Positions 55,090 to 63,931 of a DNA stretch of 64,000 nt are shown here, one piece after another. Position numbers and translations under genes: made by a program. Position 1 is the first letter of the stretch; every line of letters starts with the position of its first letter. The notes beneath the pieces were generated by a model, which saw nothing but the letters and a program-made list of their open reading frames with translations, was not told where the DNA came from and did not search any database. Source of the DNA: Prorocentrum cordatum (taxonomy: Eukaryota > Sar > Dinophyceae > Prorocentrales > Prorocentraceae); assembly GCA_963575745.1 (NCBI GenBank), contig CAUYUJ010004335.1:731356-795355 (forward strand), written 5' to 3'.

Positions 55090-55355
55090 AGCCCGCCCCC
55101 CTCCCACACTTTCCTTTTTGCGTTGCGCACGGCCCTGAGGCAAGAGCGAGGTGCAGCGGCACCTCGCCGCGCGGACTGCCACCGGCGCCCCAGCAGGGGC
55201 AGGCAGAAAAAGAGGGTGGGGGGGTGGGACAAGCGGCCCCCCCTGATCCGACCCTGCTGCAGCGGCACAAAGAAGGGAAGGGGAACAAAGGGGAAGAGGA
55301 CAGAACATGCATGGGGCGAGCAGTGCTAACTTTGCTTCACCTTCGCGAATCAGCG
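55088..55355. mobile_element. 268-bp deletion derivative of the recombinase element
   Basis: The left ~113 bp (TTAGCCCGCCCCC...CCACCGGCGCC) and right ~135 bp (ACAAGCGG...GAATCAGCG) are nearly the same as the two ends of the 1.87-kb element beside it; everything between has been lost. It is in the same orientation and joins the larger element with no spacer. A hairpin (CGAGGTGC-AGCG-GCACCTCG) lies at 55,147-55,166, as in the full element. It has no coding capacity of its own and probably needed the recombinase of a larger copy. Confidence 0.88.
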
Positions 55356-57229
55356 TTAGCCCGCCCCCCTCCTACACTTCCCTTTTTGCTTTGCGCGCGG
55401 CCCTGAAGCAAGAGCGAGGTGCAGCGGCACCTCGCCGCGCGGACTGCCACCGGCGCCCAATGCCACTGTAAGGGGCGGTGGCAAGGACACGCTATGACTA
55501 ATTCTCCGGGCCGCTGTCGTCAATGACGCCCTGCGCGAGCTGGCCCGCTGCCGCCTCGTCGCCCGACACATGCGGCCGCGCGGAGGCGAAGGGGCGCCAC
55601 CCACCGCGCGGCAGCATGGCCTCAACGCCGGACGCTGCCAAAACATCCTTGGCGGCGCCACGCCGGATGTCATGGCCGTGCCACTCCTCTGGGCGCGGCG
55701 CCCCCACGGCGGCCAAGTGTCCGCGAAATTCGCGAGTCCACGACGCCGGGGTAAACCCGCCCAACGGCGGACCGGCACTCGCCCGGGCCTGCTCGTCCAG
55801 CAAAGGCAGCCACGTGTGCAGACATAACGCCTCGTCCGTATTGCAAAGGCAAAAGGCAAACGCAGTGCAAAAGTCTTGGCGCTGCTTACGCCGAATGGGA
55901 CCGTAAAGGAAACGATTGCCTGCCACCTGTAGCAGACCCCGCCGATACTGGCGGAACAGCTCCGACGGCATACGCAACAATAAGTTGTACGCCAGCACAG
56001 CTGTGAGACACCACCACACCCGACCTTGCGGAAAGGCGTGCCGCAACAAAGCCTTCATCAACGCTTTGTCCACGCGTTGCCTGGGCTGGCGGGGCGTCCT
56101 GCCTTCCACGGTGCCCAGCCGGACCCCGCGCAAGATGGCATCGCGGTCGCCCTGCCAATGCACGCCTGCCACCTGGTGCGCCATGGCCCAAGCGCTCAGC
56201 CACCCGCGCTGCGTGGCAGCACGCGCGCACACGGCGGCGACCCTACGTATGTGCTGCACACTGCACCCCAGCGGGGGCTCACCGAAAAGCTCAGACGCCC
56301 ACGCAATCATACGCAAATGCGATGCGTACGTCGAGAGCGTGGACGGCACCGTTTTGCACAGGAACCGGTTTTCGACCACTGTCCCCGCTATGCGAAGCAG
56401 ATCGGCACCCTGAGCGCGGGCCTCGACCATGGCCTGCAGCACCTCGCGCGGAGGCGCGCCATCCGGGTGCCTTGCAGAGCACCCTCTGTCCCGGCTCAAC
56501 GCGGTCAACATGTCGGCATTCTCCCTGCCAACAGCTCGGCGGAAACTGTCCAGCACGCTCCAGTACGTGGACCAAGCCTCTGCGGGGCCACGCGCGCACA
56601 CGGCGCCGCCAGGGCTAGCCTGTACCCCGCGGGGAGGAGCGCCGGCAGTGTGCGGACAGCTGCGCGCGCTGCCACTGCCACCTGGCGGAGCGGCGCCGGA
56701 ATGCCCAGCGGGGCCGCCCCCGGCGCCACCAGCGACCCAGCGGGGCCCTGGGGCGACCGGCAAAGAAGCCCGCGGGGCTGAAGCGCCCTGCGGTGCGCCT
56801 TGGGAGACCAGTGCGGCGGCGGCCTGGGGCGCCACGCGGGTCGCCGGCTTTCGCCGAAGGCGCCGGATCCCCGGCGGGGAGCGCAGCGGCGCACACCGAT
56901 GGAGGCGCGGACCCATGCGCCGCGACAAGCGGGCGGGCGACCCTGCTGGCGAGCACGAGCCAATACGGCGGCGGCCTCGAATCCGCCCCCCCGCCCAAGG
57001 GGGGGGGAGGCAGGAGGAGGAAGCGAATGACGACGGCGACCGAGACCCCAATGATGAAGATGCCCCGGCGCCAGCCGCGGCAGGTCCCCACAGCTCCGGC
57101 CCACAAGCGGTCCCCCCTGATCCGACACTGCTGCAGCGGCACAAAGAGGGGAAGGGGAGCAAAGGGGGAGAGGACAGAACATGCATGGGGCGAGCAGTGC
57201 TAACTTTGCTTCACCTTCGTGAATCAGCG
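55356..57229 (-). mobile_element. 1.87-kb tyrosine-recombinase element inserted in LINE-4 ORF1
   Basis: The element begins TTAGCCCG (55,356) and ends GAATCAGCG (57,229). GTT occurs at all three junctions: 55,087-55,089, 55,355-55,357 and 57,229-57,231. It encodes one recombinase-like protein on the minus strand, whose start lies 43 bp from its right end. A hairpin (55,415-55,434) lies near the other end. No RT, RNase H or long terminal repeat is present, so it resembles a Crypton rather than a complete DIRS element, though DIRS-type integration also uses short junction triplets. Confidence 0.82.
55498..57186 (-). CDS. Tyrosine-recombinase-like protein
   Basis: 562 codons. The first ~200 residues are Pro/Gly/Ala/Arg-rich and may be partly untranslated. 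A helical core-binding-like region follows (TVPSTLSTYASHLRMIAWAS, 279-298). The catalytic part shows YNLLLRMPSELFRQY (Arg box, R405), basic RRKQRQDF, WHGHDIRRGAAKDVLAASG (H505-x-x-R508) and GGW (W530). These match the R...HxxR...W order of tyrosine recombinases, which cut and rejoin DNA through a Tyr. The Tyr expected shortly after GGW is not seen; ARPHV (H539) occupies the likely place and could come from a single Tyr-to-His change. The start at 57186 lies in the terminal repeat. The frame is otherwise intact. Confidence 0.72.
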   Translation of the reverse strand: MHVLSSPPLLPFPSLCRCSSVGSGGTACGPELWGPAAAGAGASSSLGSRSPSSFASSSCLPPPWAGGRIRGRRRIGSCSPAGSPARLSRRMGPRLHRCAPLRSPPGIRRLRRKPATRVAPQAAAALVSQGAPQGASAPRASLPVAPGPRWVAGGAGGGPAGHSGAAPPGGSGSARSCPHTAGAPPRGVQASPGGAVCARGPAEAWSTYWSVLDSFRRAVGRENADMLTALSRDRGCSARHPDGAPPREVLQAMVEARAQGADLLRIAGTVVENRFLCKTVPSTLSTYASHLRMIAWASELFGEPPLGCSVQHIRRVAAVCARAATQRGWLSAWAMAHQVAGVHWQGDRDAILRGVRLGTVEGRTPRQPRQRVDKALMKALLRHAFPQGRVWWCLTAVLAYNLLLRMPSELFRQYRRGLLQVAGNRFLYGPIRRKQRQDFCTAFAFCLCNTDEALCLHTWLPLLDEQARASAGPPLGGFTPASWTREFRGHLAAVGAPRPEEWHGHDIRRGAAKDVLAASGVEAMLPRGGWRPFASARPHVSGDEAAAGQLAQGVIDDSGPEN

Positions 57230-57231
57230 TT

Positions 57232-57850
57232 TTGCTTGCGATGGGAAGGTGGGGAACATCTCCAAGTCGCGCGCCATACCCTGCGTGAAACGCTGCTCTC
57301 CGTTATGGCGTTGTTGTTTTTGGTCGGTGCCCTGGATCAGCTTGCTGCAGATGGACGGTTGCTTGTGTATGTGTGCCCGATGAACCTGGGCGGGCAGAGG
57401 ATCGGCCAGATCGCGTAGCACGCTGTCGTGCTGCACCAGAGGAGGCCATGATGGTAAGCGTGTCCGCGGCAGCGGCTGCACGGTGCCCACGACGGCTAAG
57501 TTGTTGGCTGCGGCTGTTGCTGCGCTCCCCGTCGGAGGAGGCGCCCGACATGATGTCGAAGAACTCGCAGTGGGTGCTGGGGCGCTGGGATGACCCTTGC
57601 CACTGACCAGGACCACTTCTGAACCACCACGTGATACAGCACTTACCACTGCGAGGCTCGGAACACCGCTCGACAAGCAGCTCGGAGCGACGCTCGACGA
57701 GCAGATATGGACGATATGGAGGGCCACCTGCCAGGCCAAGAGAATGAGCAGGAACGCGTTTGGGCCGCTGCAAGCCCTTGATTGTGGCAGCGCGCGAAAA
57801 GCCGAGGCTGGTGGGAGCCTACCCCGTGGAGGCAGTGGAGAGGAAACCAT
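57232..57850 (-). pseudogene. LINE-4 ORF1, first part
   Basis: ATG at 57850, six bases after the leader. About 206 residues, Ser/Pro/Ala-rich with hydrophobic LLILLAWQVALHIVHIC near 33-49, ending EMFPTFPSQAK where the inserted element begins; reading on into the element gives a stop at 57,224. The junction codon and the following QPGEDQ of the second part are in phase after removal of 55,090-57,231. No other disabling change was seen in ORF1. Confidence 0.75.
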
Positions 57851-57856
57851 CTTGGC

Positions 57857-57878
57857 CTTGAGCCAAAATGGCTACGGA
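57857..57878 (-). other. DinoSL relict, LINE-4 (22 of 22)
   Basis: Complete leader match including the variable T, followed on the minus strand by GCCAAG and the ORF1 ATG. The (TCC)n tract begins within a few bases on its 5' side. Confidence 0.97.
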
Positions 57879-57978
57879 AGGGGGAGGAGGGAGGAGGAGG
57901 AGGAGAGAAGAGGAGGAGGAGGAGGAGGAGGAGGAGGAGGAGGAGGAGGAGGAGGAGGAGGAGGAGAGGAGGAAGGAG
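57879..57978. repeat. (GGA)n microsatellite abutting the LINE-4 leader
   Basis: About 100 bp of GGA/GAGG repeats on the plus strand. The poly-Ser, poly-Gly and poly-Arg frames here are artefacts. Confidence 0.95.
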
Positions 57979-59060
57979 ACGCGGGGCACCGTCTCTTCAA
58001 AACGAGGACCCAACACCACAGGATGGTTGGGAACTTAAACATGTTGGAGCGTTCCCGAAGCCAGTGGCTGCTTGGCCCGAGTCTTGGGATTCCCGGCAGG
58101 ATCCATTACAGGCTTCCCTGGTTAATTAGGTTGAGTATCCTGCTCGCGCGCGACAAACAAATAGCAAGCCGCAGAGCGCGCAATACCATCGCACCATGGC
58201 GCAGGAGCCAATGACCACTGCATTCGACGAGCTCATCGGCCAGTGGTGGTGCTGATGCCCCGACAGACATCCGACACGCTCGCCTCAACTCCAGCTGCTC
58301 CGCACGTCACGCTCACGGCCCCTCTCGTGTCAGAAGGAGCCGCTTGCAAGACCGAATCCGTTCTAGTAGCCTTCGACTGGTGCTGTGCTGTCGGCTGACA
58401 CCTGCCATGGTTTCTCGAGCTACTTAGCAACGGCTTTAAACTCCCAAGGAGCAAACGAATATGTCGAGGAGGAGGGAAGGGGCCCTTTGATCCCACGGCG
58501 CAGTCGAGGCTGCGCTGGAACCCAGTATTCCTCTCCCCCCCCTGCCTGCCTCGTTCCCACTGGCGCGCATTGAAAACGGTACGTGCGCGATAGACCCTGG
58601 CAAACGAAGGAATCGCACCCTGGAAGCACGGTGGTGGCACGTACCGAGGGTCAGCAGCGCGACGAGGGCTCACGCGCCCAGTCCAAGAGTAATCAACAAC
58701 CGATACAGTCCGGCATGCATGTGAGAGGGAAGCTCACAAGAACGACTGCCCCCGTAATGATGGGGTGCATATCCACTATCTCGCTTGGGGCCTCAACGCA
58801 CGAACGTGTTCCACCAAACCCAACTCTGTCCCCCCACCCAGCCTTTCTTTTAGCTGCGCTGCTGATCCGGGCATGCAGGACATGGCGAGAAAGAGTGGAT
58901 GGATCGAATCTGACGAACGACTGCGCGCACACTTGGCCCGAGTCACTGTTCGGGTAAGCGGCAGGCACTAATTGCAGTGCACACTTCCGCCGTGGTTCCT
59001 CCCGCCGATGCTTGTCATGTACACTGCCCTGGACACATGCCTAAACACGTTTCTGGTTTG
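57979..59060. other. No gene recognised
   Basis: Balanced composition and no tandem repeat. The longest frame (minus, 58,673-58,233, 146 codons) has ordinary composition but no known family and could be chance. It may be the remains of the element that carried the GGA tract, but no RT, EEP or leader signature was found. Confidence 0.45.
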
Positions 59061-59079
59061 CACCACTGACACCACATAT

Positions 59080-59270
59080 ATATAGAGAGAGAGAAAGAGA
59101 GAGAAACCTACATACATTTATATGTGCATGTATAGGTATGCAAGTTTGTGTTTGTATGTCTGTATGTCTGTATGTATGCATGCATGTACGTATATATGTA
59201 TGTATATATGGATGGATGGATCGATGGATGTATGGATGGATGGATGGAGGGATGGAAGGATGGATGAGAG
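59080..59270. repeat. GAGA, (TATG)n and (GGAT)n microsatellites
   Basis: GAGAGAGAAAGAGAGAG (59,084-59,105), TATG/TGTA repeats (59,115-59,205) and GGATGGAT repeats to about 59,268. Confidence 0.95.
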
Positions 59271-59399
59271 AGCGTGTTTCACGGGCGCTCGCCTTGGGAA
59301 CATTCGGCGGCGCGTTTCGAGCCGGGGGGTGGGCACCCCCCAACACTCGGCGCCGTCGATCAGAACCAGGGGGACTCCCCTCGCCCCAAACCCCATTCC

Positions 59400-59640
59400 C
59401 TCCCGACCCCCCCCCCCCCCGCCTCCCAAGGGAGGGGGCGGGGGTTCAAACGCCCCCCGCCCCTGGCGCCGGCGGCGCTGGCGGCCGCCAGCAGCGCCGA
59501 CGGCGGGGCGACGATGACCAGAGGGGCCCAGGGGGGGGGGGTCCAACCCCCCCCGCCCTGGGCCCCCCCTGGCGCCAGCGCTGGCGCCGGCGCTGGCGGC
59601 GGCCAGCAGCGCCGACGGCGGGGACGCAGCGACGATTACC
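59400..59640. repeat. GC-rich duplicated segment (GCCAGCAGCGCCGACGGCGG)
   Basis: GCCAGCAGCGCCGACGGCGG near 59,486 recurs near 59,602, with related GGCGCCGGCGGCGCTGGCGG sequence before each, and long C and G runs (59,409-59,420, 59,530-59,540) between. The parts are complementary in places and could fold. Confidence 0.7.
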
Positions 59641-59844
59641 ACCCCAGAGGCCGCAGGGGTAACACACAAATCGCCATGCCGAGCCCTCGCCCCCCAGAAG
59701 CCACCGAGAGGCCCTTAGGAAGGTCCACGAGGCTTCACACATGCTCCTCAGACGCCGCCGAGACCCTTCTGACAAGACCTCAAGAGGCATCGATGAAAAC
59801 TCTGACCCCAAGCCAAAACACGGTGGCGGAAAGAACCGAAGGCC

Positions 59845-60340
59845 ACCCCACCACCACCACCACCACCACCACCACCGCAAACCACAACACCACCACCACC
59901 ACAATCACCACCACCTCCACCACCACATCCACCACAACCCACCACCACCACACCCACCACCATCACCACAACCGCTAAACAACCACCACCGAAAACGCCA
60001 CCACCAGCACCACCACAACCCACCACAACCACAACACCACCAAAAACCACTCCACCGTTACCAGCACCATCACCACCACCGCCACGACCACAACCATCAC
60101 GACAACCCACCACCACCACCACGAACCACCACACCACCACCACAACGACCACCACACCACCAGCAACACCCACCACCCACAACCCACCACCACCGCCAGC
60201 ACCGCTACCACCAACACCACCACCAACACAAATCATCACGCCACCACCACCACCGCCACCACCAATGCCACCGCCACCACCACCACCACCGCTTCAACCA
60301 ACCACCCACCATCAAACCACCACACCACCACCACCTGTGT
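59845..60340. repeat. ~500-bp degenerate (CCA)n tract
   Basis: CCACCACCA with AAC, CAT and CGC interruptions through the whole stretch. The plus frame gives poly-His/Pro and the minus frame poly-Val/Gly/Trp. The stretch to 60,837 has no recognised gene; CCTCGGCAACTCCCAG occurs twice at 60,773-60,803. Confidence 0.95.
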
Positions 60341-60837
60341 ATGGGGTTGGAGTACAAAGGTACAGAACCCCTGATCCGTTGGTAGAGGAAAGGAAGGAAA
60401 GATGGATATCTTTTCCTCCTGCACGATCGCATGGCATGCATTTCTTGAACCACTTCATTGACGCCTCCGCCCACGACCCCTGCGCTCCGCGGAAGTCCTG
60501 CAGGTGGGGCACTCCACAGTCGACATCGTCACGCAGTGTGAACGCCCGAAAATATACCATCAACAAGAGCCCGTTCCTATCCTCCTGCCCCGCTCCGTGC
60601 TTCGGCTGCGGCGCTCCATGAAAACTCGGGTTCCTCGGGCGCTCGTTCCGCGCCAGCACCCGCGTGTGCCTCAGAGTTTCCAACTCCGGAACATCCGGGA
60701 ACGGTGCCCACGAATAACTCCCCCATCCCTCCTTGATCACATAATCCACTCCAGCTTTCAATTGGGGTCCAGCCTCGGCAACTCCCAGCCTCGGCAACTC
60801 CCAGAGGGCCCCCACGACAACTCACCGGGACCCCGAG

Positions 60838-61290
60838 CCGCCAAATGATCGTTCGAAGACGCCAAAGATGGCGCCCACGCGGCCCAAGATGCCTCCAAGA
60901 GTGCTCCGGGACGGCCCTACCGCAGAATCCAAACGGCAATGTAAAGCCGCGGGCCCCCACAGAAACAGCATGAGGCCCCCGGAAGCTCTCCAACAACGAT
61001 GCCGGGGCGCCCCCGCGAAAAGAACCAGGAGCCCCCCAAGAGAAAATTATTATTATATTATTATATATACATTTATATATATATATATATACACAGCTGA
61101 GCACCAAATATATTCTTGGCCGCCGGCGACGTTCCACCTCGAACGTCCGCTGCTGGGTCGCCGCCGCAGCGCCTCGACCACCTAACTATACCGTGACCCG
61201 CGGGGCCACACACGTGCTCAAAACAGACCCCCGCACACCCACCCCCCCTTAAAGGGGCCGGCGGATGCGGCGTAAGCCTAGAGAATCTTT
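60838..61290. repeat. Dispersed repeat R3, copy 2
   Basis: Shares with 22,780-23,585 the left mark AATGATCGTTCGAAG (near 60,845), the GCCCAAGATGCCTCCAAGAG-type body and the right mark GGCGGATGCGGCGTAAGCCT (near 61,259) followed by AGAATC. A TATA/TTAT microsatellite (61,046-61,095) interrupts it. Confidence 0.75.
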
Positions 61291-62011
61291 TTCTCCTGCA
61301 CGATCAAAGGTCTGATCGATCTAGTCCAATACCTGAGCCCAAACGGCCAGGCGCAGGAGAGGTGAAGATAAGGAGTATATATGAGGGTATTATACGGGTT
61401 CTATTCACACCCCCCGTCCCGAATCCCGCCCGCAAAGACAGGACTCGGGAAAAAGAAAAAAGAACCTGCCACCCTTTTACTCCTCAAATCCTCGGCACTG
61501 CAAGGCAGCTGAGCGTAAAACCTGCACCGCTTCAGCTGCGCCCCGATCGCGACAGCGGTGTGCAAAAAGTAGCGTAGCACAACGGCTGTCATGATCAGGC
61601 AAGTAAGGGTAAGAAGGAACACCCAGGGTCCCTGTTTCTTCGCCAAGCACACTTTGGTGCCCCCTCGGTGCGCCCCCCAAAAACGCTTCGGCACTCGAGG
61701 GCGGAGAAGAATGAGACACGGGTGGGCGGAGCAAGAGGATCTGATAAAATTAAAGCAACATCAGAAGCTGCCGCGCCTAAACGCGGCAGGTGTTGCCACC
61801 GGCTCTCAAACCAGAGCTGGGCATCAGATCATTCTCAACGCAATGTGATTATACGGTAAAGAATAAGCAAAACAAAACTGCAATAACAAGTCGTGCTGAG
61901 AAACACGATCGTGTTCAGAAACACGTCGAATCATCAAAGCAAATGCATGGCCATGCGTAGAGTCGCGCTGATACACCCCAAACAAACTGCATTAACAAAC
62001 TCTGCAATTCG
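61291..62011. other. No gene recognised
   Basis: Balanced composition with short frames on both strands. This stretch lies 3' of the minus-strand ORF that ends at 62012 and may include its 3' untranslated region. No polyadenylation signal is proposed, because dinoflagellates lack a canonical one. Confidence 0.45.
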
Positions 62012-63931
62012 TTACACCCCTAGGCGATGCTCCTCAGGAGCCTGCCTTACCCTGTGGCCATCGTTCTCGACGTAGCTCGTCGTGAATGTCTCCCAAGGCG
62101 TCCTTGGGGCCCAATTGCGGAACCGCTCGTTGTGCAGCAGGTCGCGGACGCGCACGAACTCGTCGTTGTTGTCCGCGATGTATATCCAGCATTTGGCGCA
62201 GTAGCCCCGGCACCTGGGGCCCCACTGGCCGTCCTCCAGGTTGCGGCGCCACCACGTCGCGTAGTCCTCTGTCGTACGCGCCCGCTTGGCACGTGGAGGC
62301 GTTGTTGGTCTGCGGCGGGCGTCGCCGCTCTGCCGCTGCGCGGCGGCCGCGCCGCGCGGCCCAGCGGGCATGTCATCCTGCGCGCCAGAGGCGCGGGGTC
62401 CAGCGGCATCGCCATGGGCAGGGCGAGGCGGCGGCGGGCGCCGCGGCTGCTGCGGCTCCATGGCGCCATGTGTGTGTGAGGAGTGTGTGTTGGGGTCGTT
62501 AGGGTCGGTTCTAACCCCTGAACTCACCCCCCTTGGATTGGCAGATCCCGCGGCAGGTTCGACGGAGGCCAGTTTGGCAAGCTTGCGCTGCGTGACCTTC
62601 TCACAAGTTCCGTCCCCGCGGGGCGCAGCAATTGTGGCAAGGCCGCGCTCTTGCCTGGTGCCTCTGTCGAGTCTACCATCGTTCAGCCACCAGTTCCTGC
62701 GACCAGCGAAGCCAAGCCTAACGCTGTGATCATAGATGTCACAAGCGTCGCGCATGTCATCGATGGTCCAGGCCTTTTTGCCAGTCTCAACGCGAGCGGC
62801 AGTCATCTGGTGGCGGAAATGCGGGTCACTGAGGAAACGCTGTGCGACATTGCGAAAAGGGTGGTATAGAGGTCGCTGATCCTCAGCCTCGCCCATCATC
62901 CTGCACATGTGCGCAGGAGGGGAGCCTGCGTCAAGCCACCTCTGATGCCTCTCCTCTGCCCTCTTCGCATGTTTCCTCAAGGTATCCTTCTCCTGGCCAA
63001 CCTTGGAGCGCTTGCCCATCATGTAGACGCGCGCTCCATCTGACATGTACCGGTTGACATCGTCCAGGGAGAGGTTCGCCTTGATCCAGTAGTTCAACTG
63101 CTGGAGGTACGCTAGGTCGCTCTCCGCGGCGCCACCTTGGCCTGTGGCACCTACAGAGACACTGTACTGCCAGCAGATATCACAAATTGCACCGTCACCC
63201 GTGACGATTCCCAGAGAAAGGAAACGATCGCAATTCCGACATCGCGCTATATCATGCTGGATCGCTTCAGGAGCCCCAGAAGTGACAAGATCCCTGAGAG
63301 ATCCCCAGCGGGTGGCGCCACCGTCAGTTGACGCAAGGCCACGACCGATTTGGTTCATTGCCTCACGATGGACCTCTGCGGTCGGACGGGAAGCGATCGA
63401 TCGGCCGACCCCCTCTATCTCGATCCTAGACAGCCTTTCTCCCAGTAGTCCTGCGTGCCCGGAGGTGTCGGTGTCCGCGGTGCCCATTTCACCATGCTGT
63501 ACGTTGTCCGTGCGAATGCGGGTGGCCTCTGCCTGCAAGATGGCCTCGTTATCGCCCACCTCGCGGTCAATGTTCTGCGTCTCGGCTATGATCTGTACCA
63601 TGGTCTCTTGGTCGGGAGCTGCCGAAGCGACGCTGCCTGGGTCCCGGGGGATATCCTGCTTGGCGCCTGGATCGTCTAGGTCAGGCGCAGCAGGCGTTTC
63701 CACCGGCTCCTTCCATACGGGGAAGCCTGGGTTGCCATGTGTCTTGATGCACTCTGTAAAGAAAGCGCGCAACGTATTGAGGGCAGGATGGTTCTGATAG
63801 ATAGTATCGTTGGTGAATTGATGCAGCTCCTTGATGCTGTCCAACAGTATGATTTGGTATACTTTGGAAATCCATTGAAATAGGCCCGCGGTCAATTCCT
63901 CAATGATCTCTGGGTCAAGGTAATATACCAT
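62012..63931 (-). CDS. Unknown 639-aa protein with two Cys motifs
   Basis: A single open frame of 1.92 kb without introns. Residues 1-65 are helical and hydrophobic (YLDPEIIEELTAGLFQWISK). An acidic linker follows. C231-x2-C234-x15-C250-x2-C253 looks like a zinc ribbon (CRNCDRF..CDICWQYS). Then comes a helical, basic block (GQEKDTLRKHAKRAEERHQR, 312-331), PHFRHQMTAARVETGKKAWT (370-389), a Pro/Arg-rich disordered stretch with PPRAKRARTT (545-554, nuclear-signal-like) and a C-terminal motif with C574, C578 and C581 (CRGYCAKCWIYI). No family is recognised. The frame may start further upstream; only 69 bases remain in the window. An intronless, uninterrupted ORF among decayed elements suggests either an active gene or a young retrocopy; no leader copy is visible. 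Confidence 0.6.
   Translation of the reverse strand: MVYYLDPEIIEELTAGLFQWISKVYQIILLDSIKELHQFTNDTIYQNHPALNTLRAFFTECIKTHGNPGFPVWKEPVETPAAPDLDDPGAKQDIPRDPGSVASAAPDQETMVQIIAETQNIDREVGDNEAILQAEATRIRTDNVQHGEMGTADTDTSGHAGLLGERLSRIEIEGVGRSIASRPTAEVHREAMNQIGRGLASTDGGATRWGSLRDLVTSGAPEAIQHDIARCRNCDRFLSLGIVTGDGAICDICWQYSVSVGATGQGGAAESDLAYLQQLNYWIKANLSLDDVNRYMSDGARVYMMGKRSKVGQEKDTLRKHAKRAEERHQRWLDAGSPPAHMCRMMGEAEDQRPLYHPFRNVAQRFLSDPHFRHQMTAARVETGKKAWTIDDMRDACDIYDHSVRLGFAGRRNWWLNDGRLDRGTRQERGLATIAAPRGDGTCEKVTQRKLAKLASVEPAAGSANPRGVSSGVRTDPNDPNTHSSHTHGAMEPQQPRRPPPPRPAHGDAAGPRASGAQDDMPAGPRGAAAAQRQSGDARRRPTTPPRAKRARTTEDYATWWRRNLEDGQWGPRCRGYCAKCWIYIADNNDEFVRVRDLLHNERFRNWAPRTPWETFTTSYVENDGHRVRQAPEEHRLGV

Larger units (their letters stand above)
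50408..57878 (-). mobile_element. LINE-4: CADD-type non-LTR retrotransposon with DinoSL, ORF1 split by a recombinase element
   Basis: From 57878: full DinoSL copy, 6-nt 5' UTR, ORF1 first half, two tandem recombinase-type elements (55,088-57,229), ORF1 second half, EEP, linker, RT with CADD and C-terminal Cys/His motif. Its 3' end merges into the 89-bp minisatellite. It is the same family as LINE-1. ORF2 has several frameshifts, including one from a 23-bp duplication at 52,583-52,628, while ORF1 would be one open frame without the insert. Confidence 0.92.

Noticed and set aside
59748-60385. His/Pro-rich and Val/Gly-rich ORFs
   Set aside because: Direct translation of a (CCA)n microsatellite in different frames.
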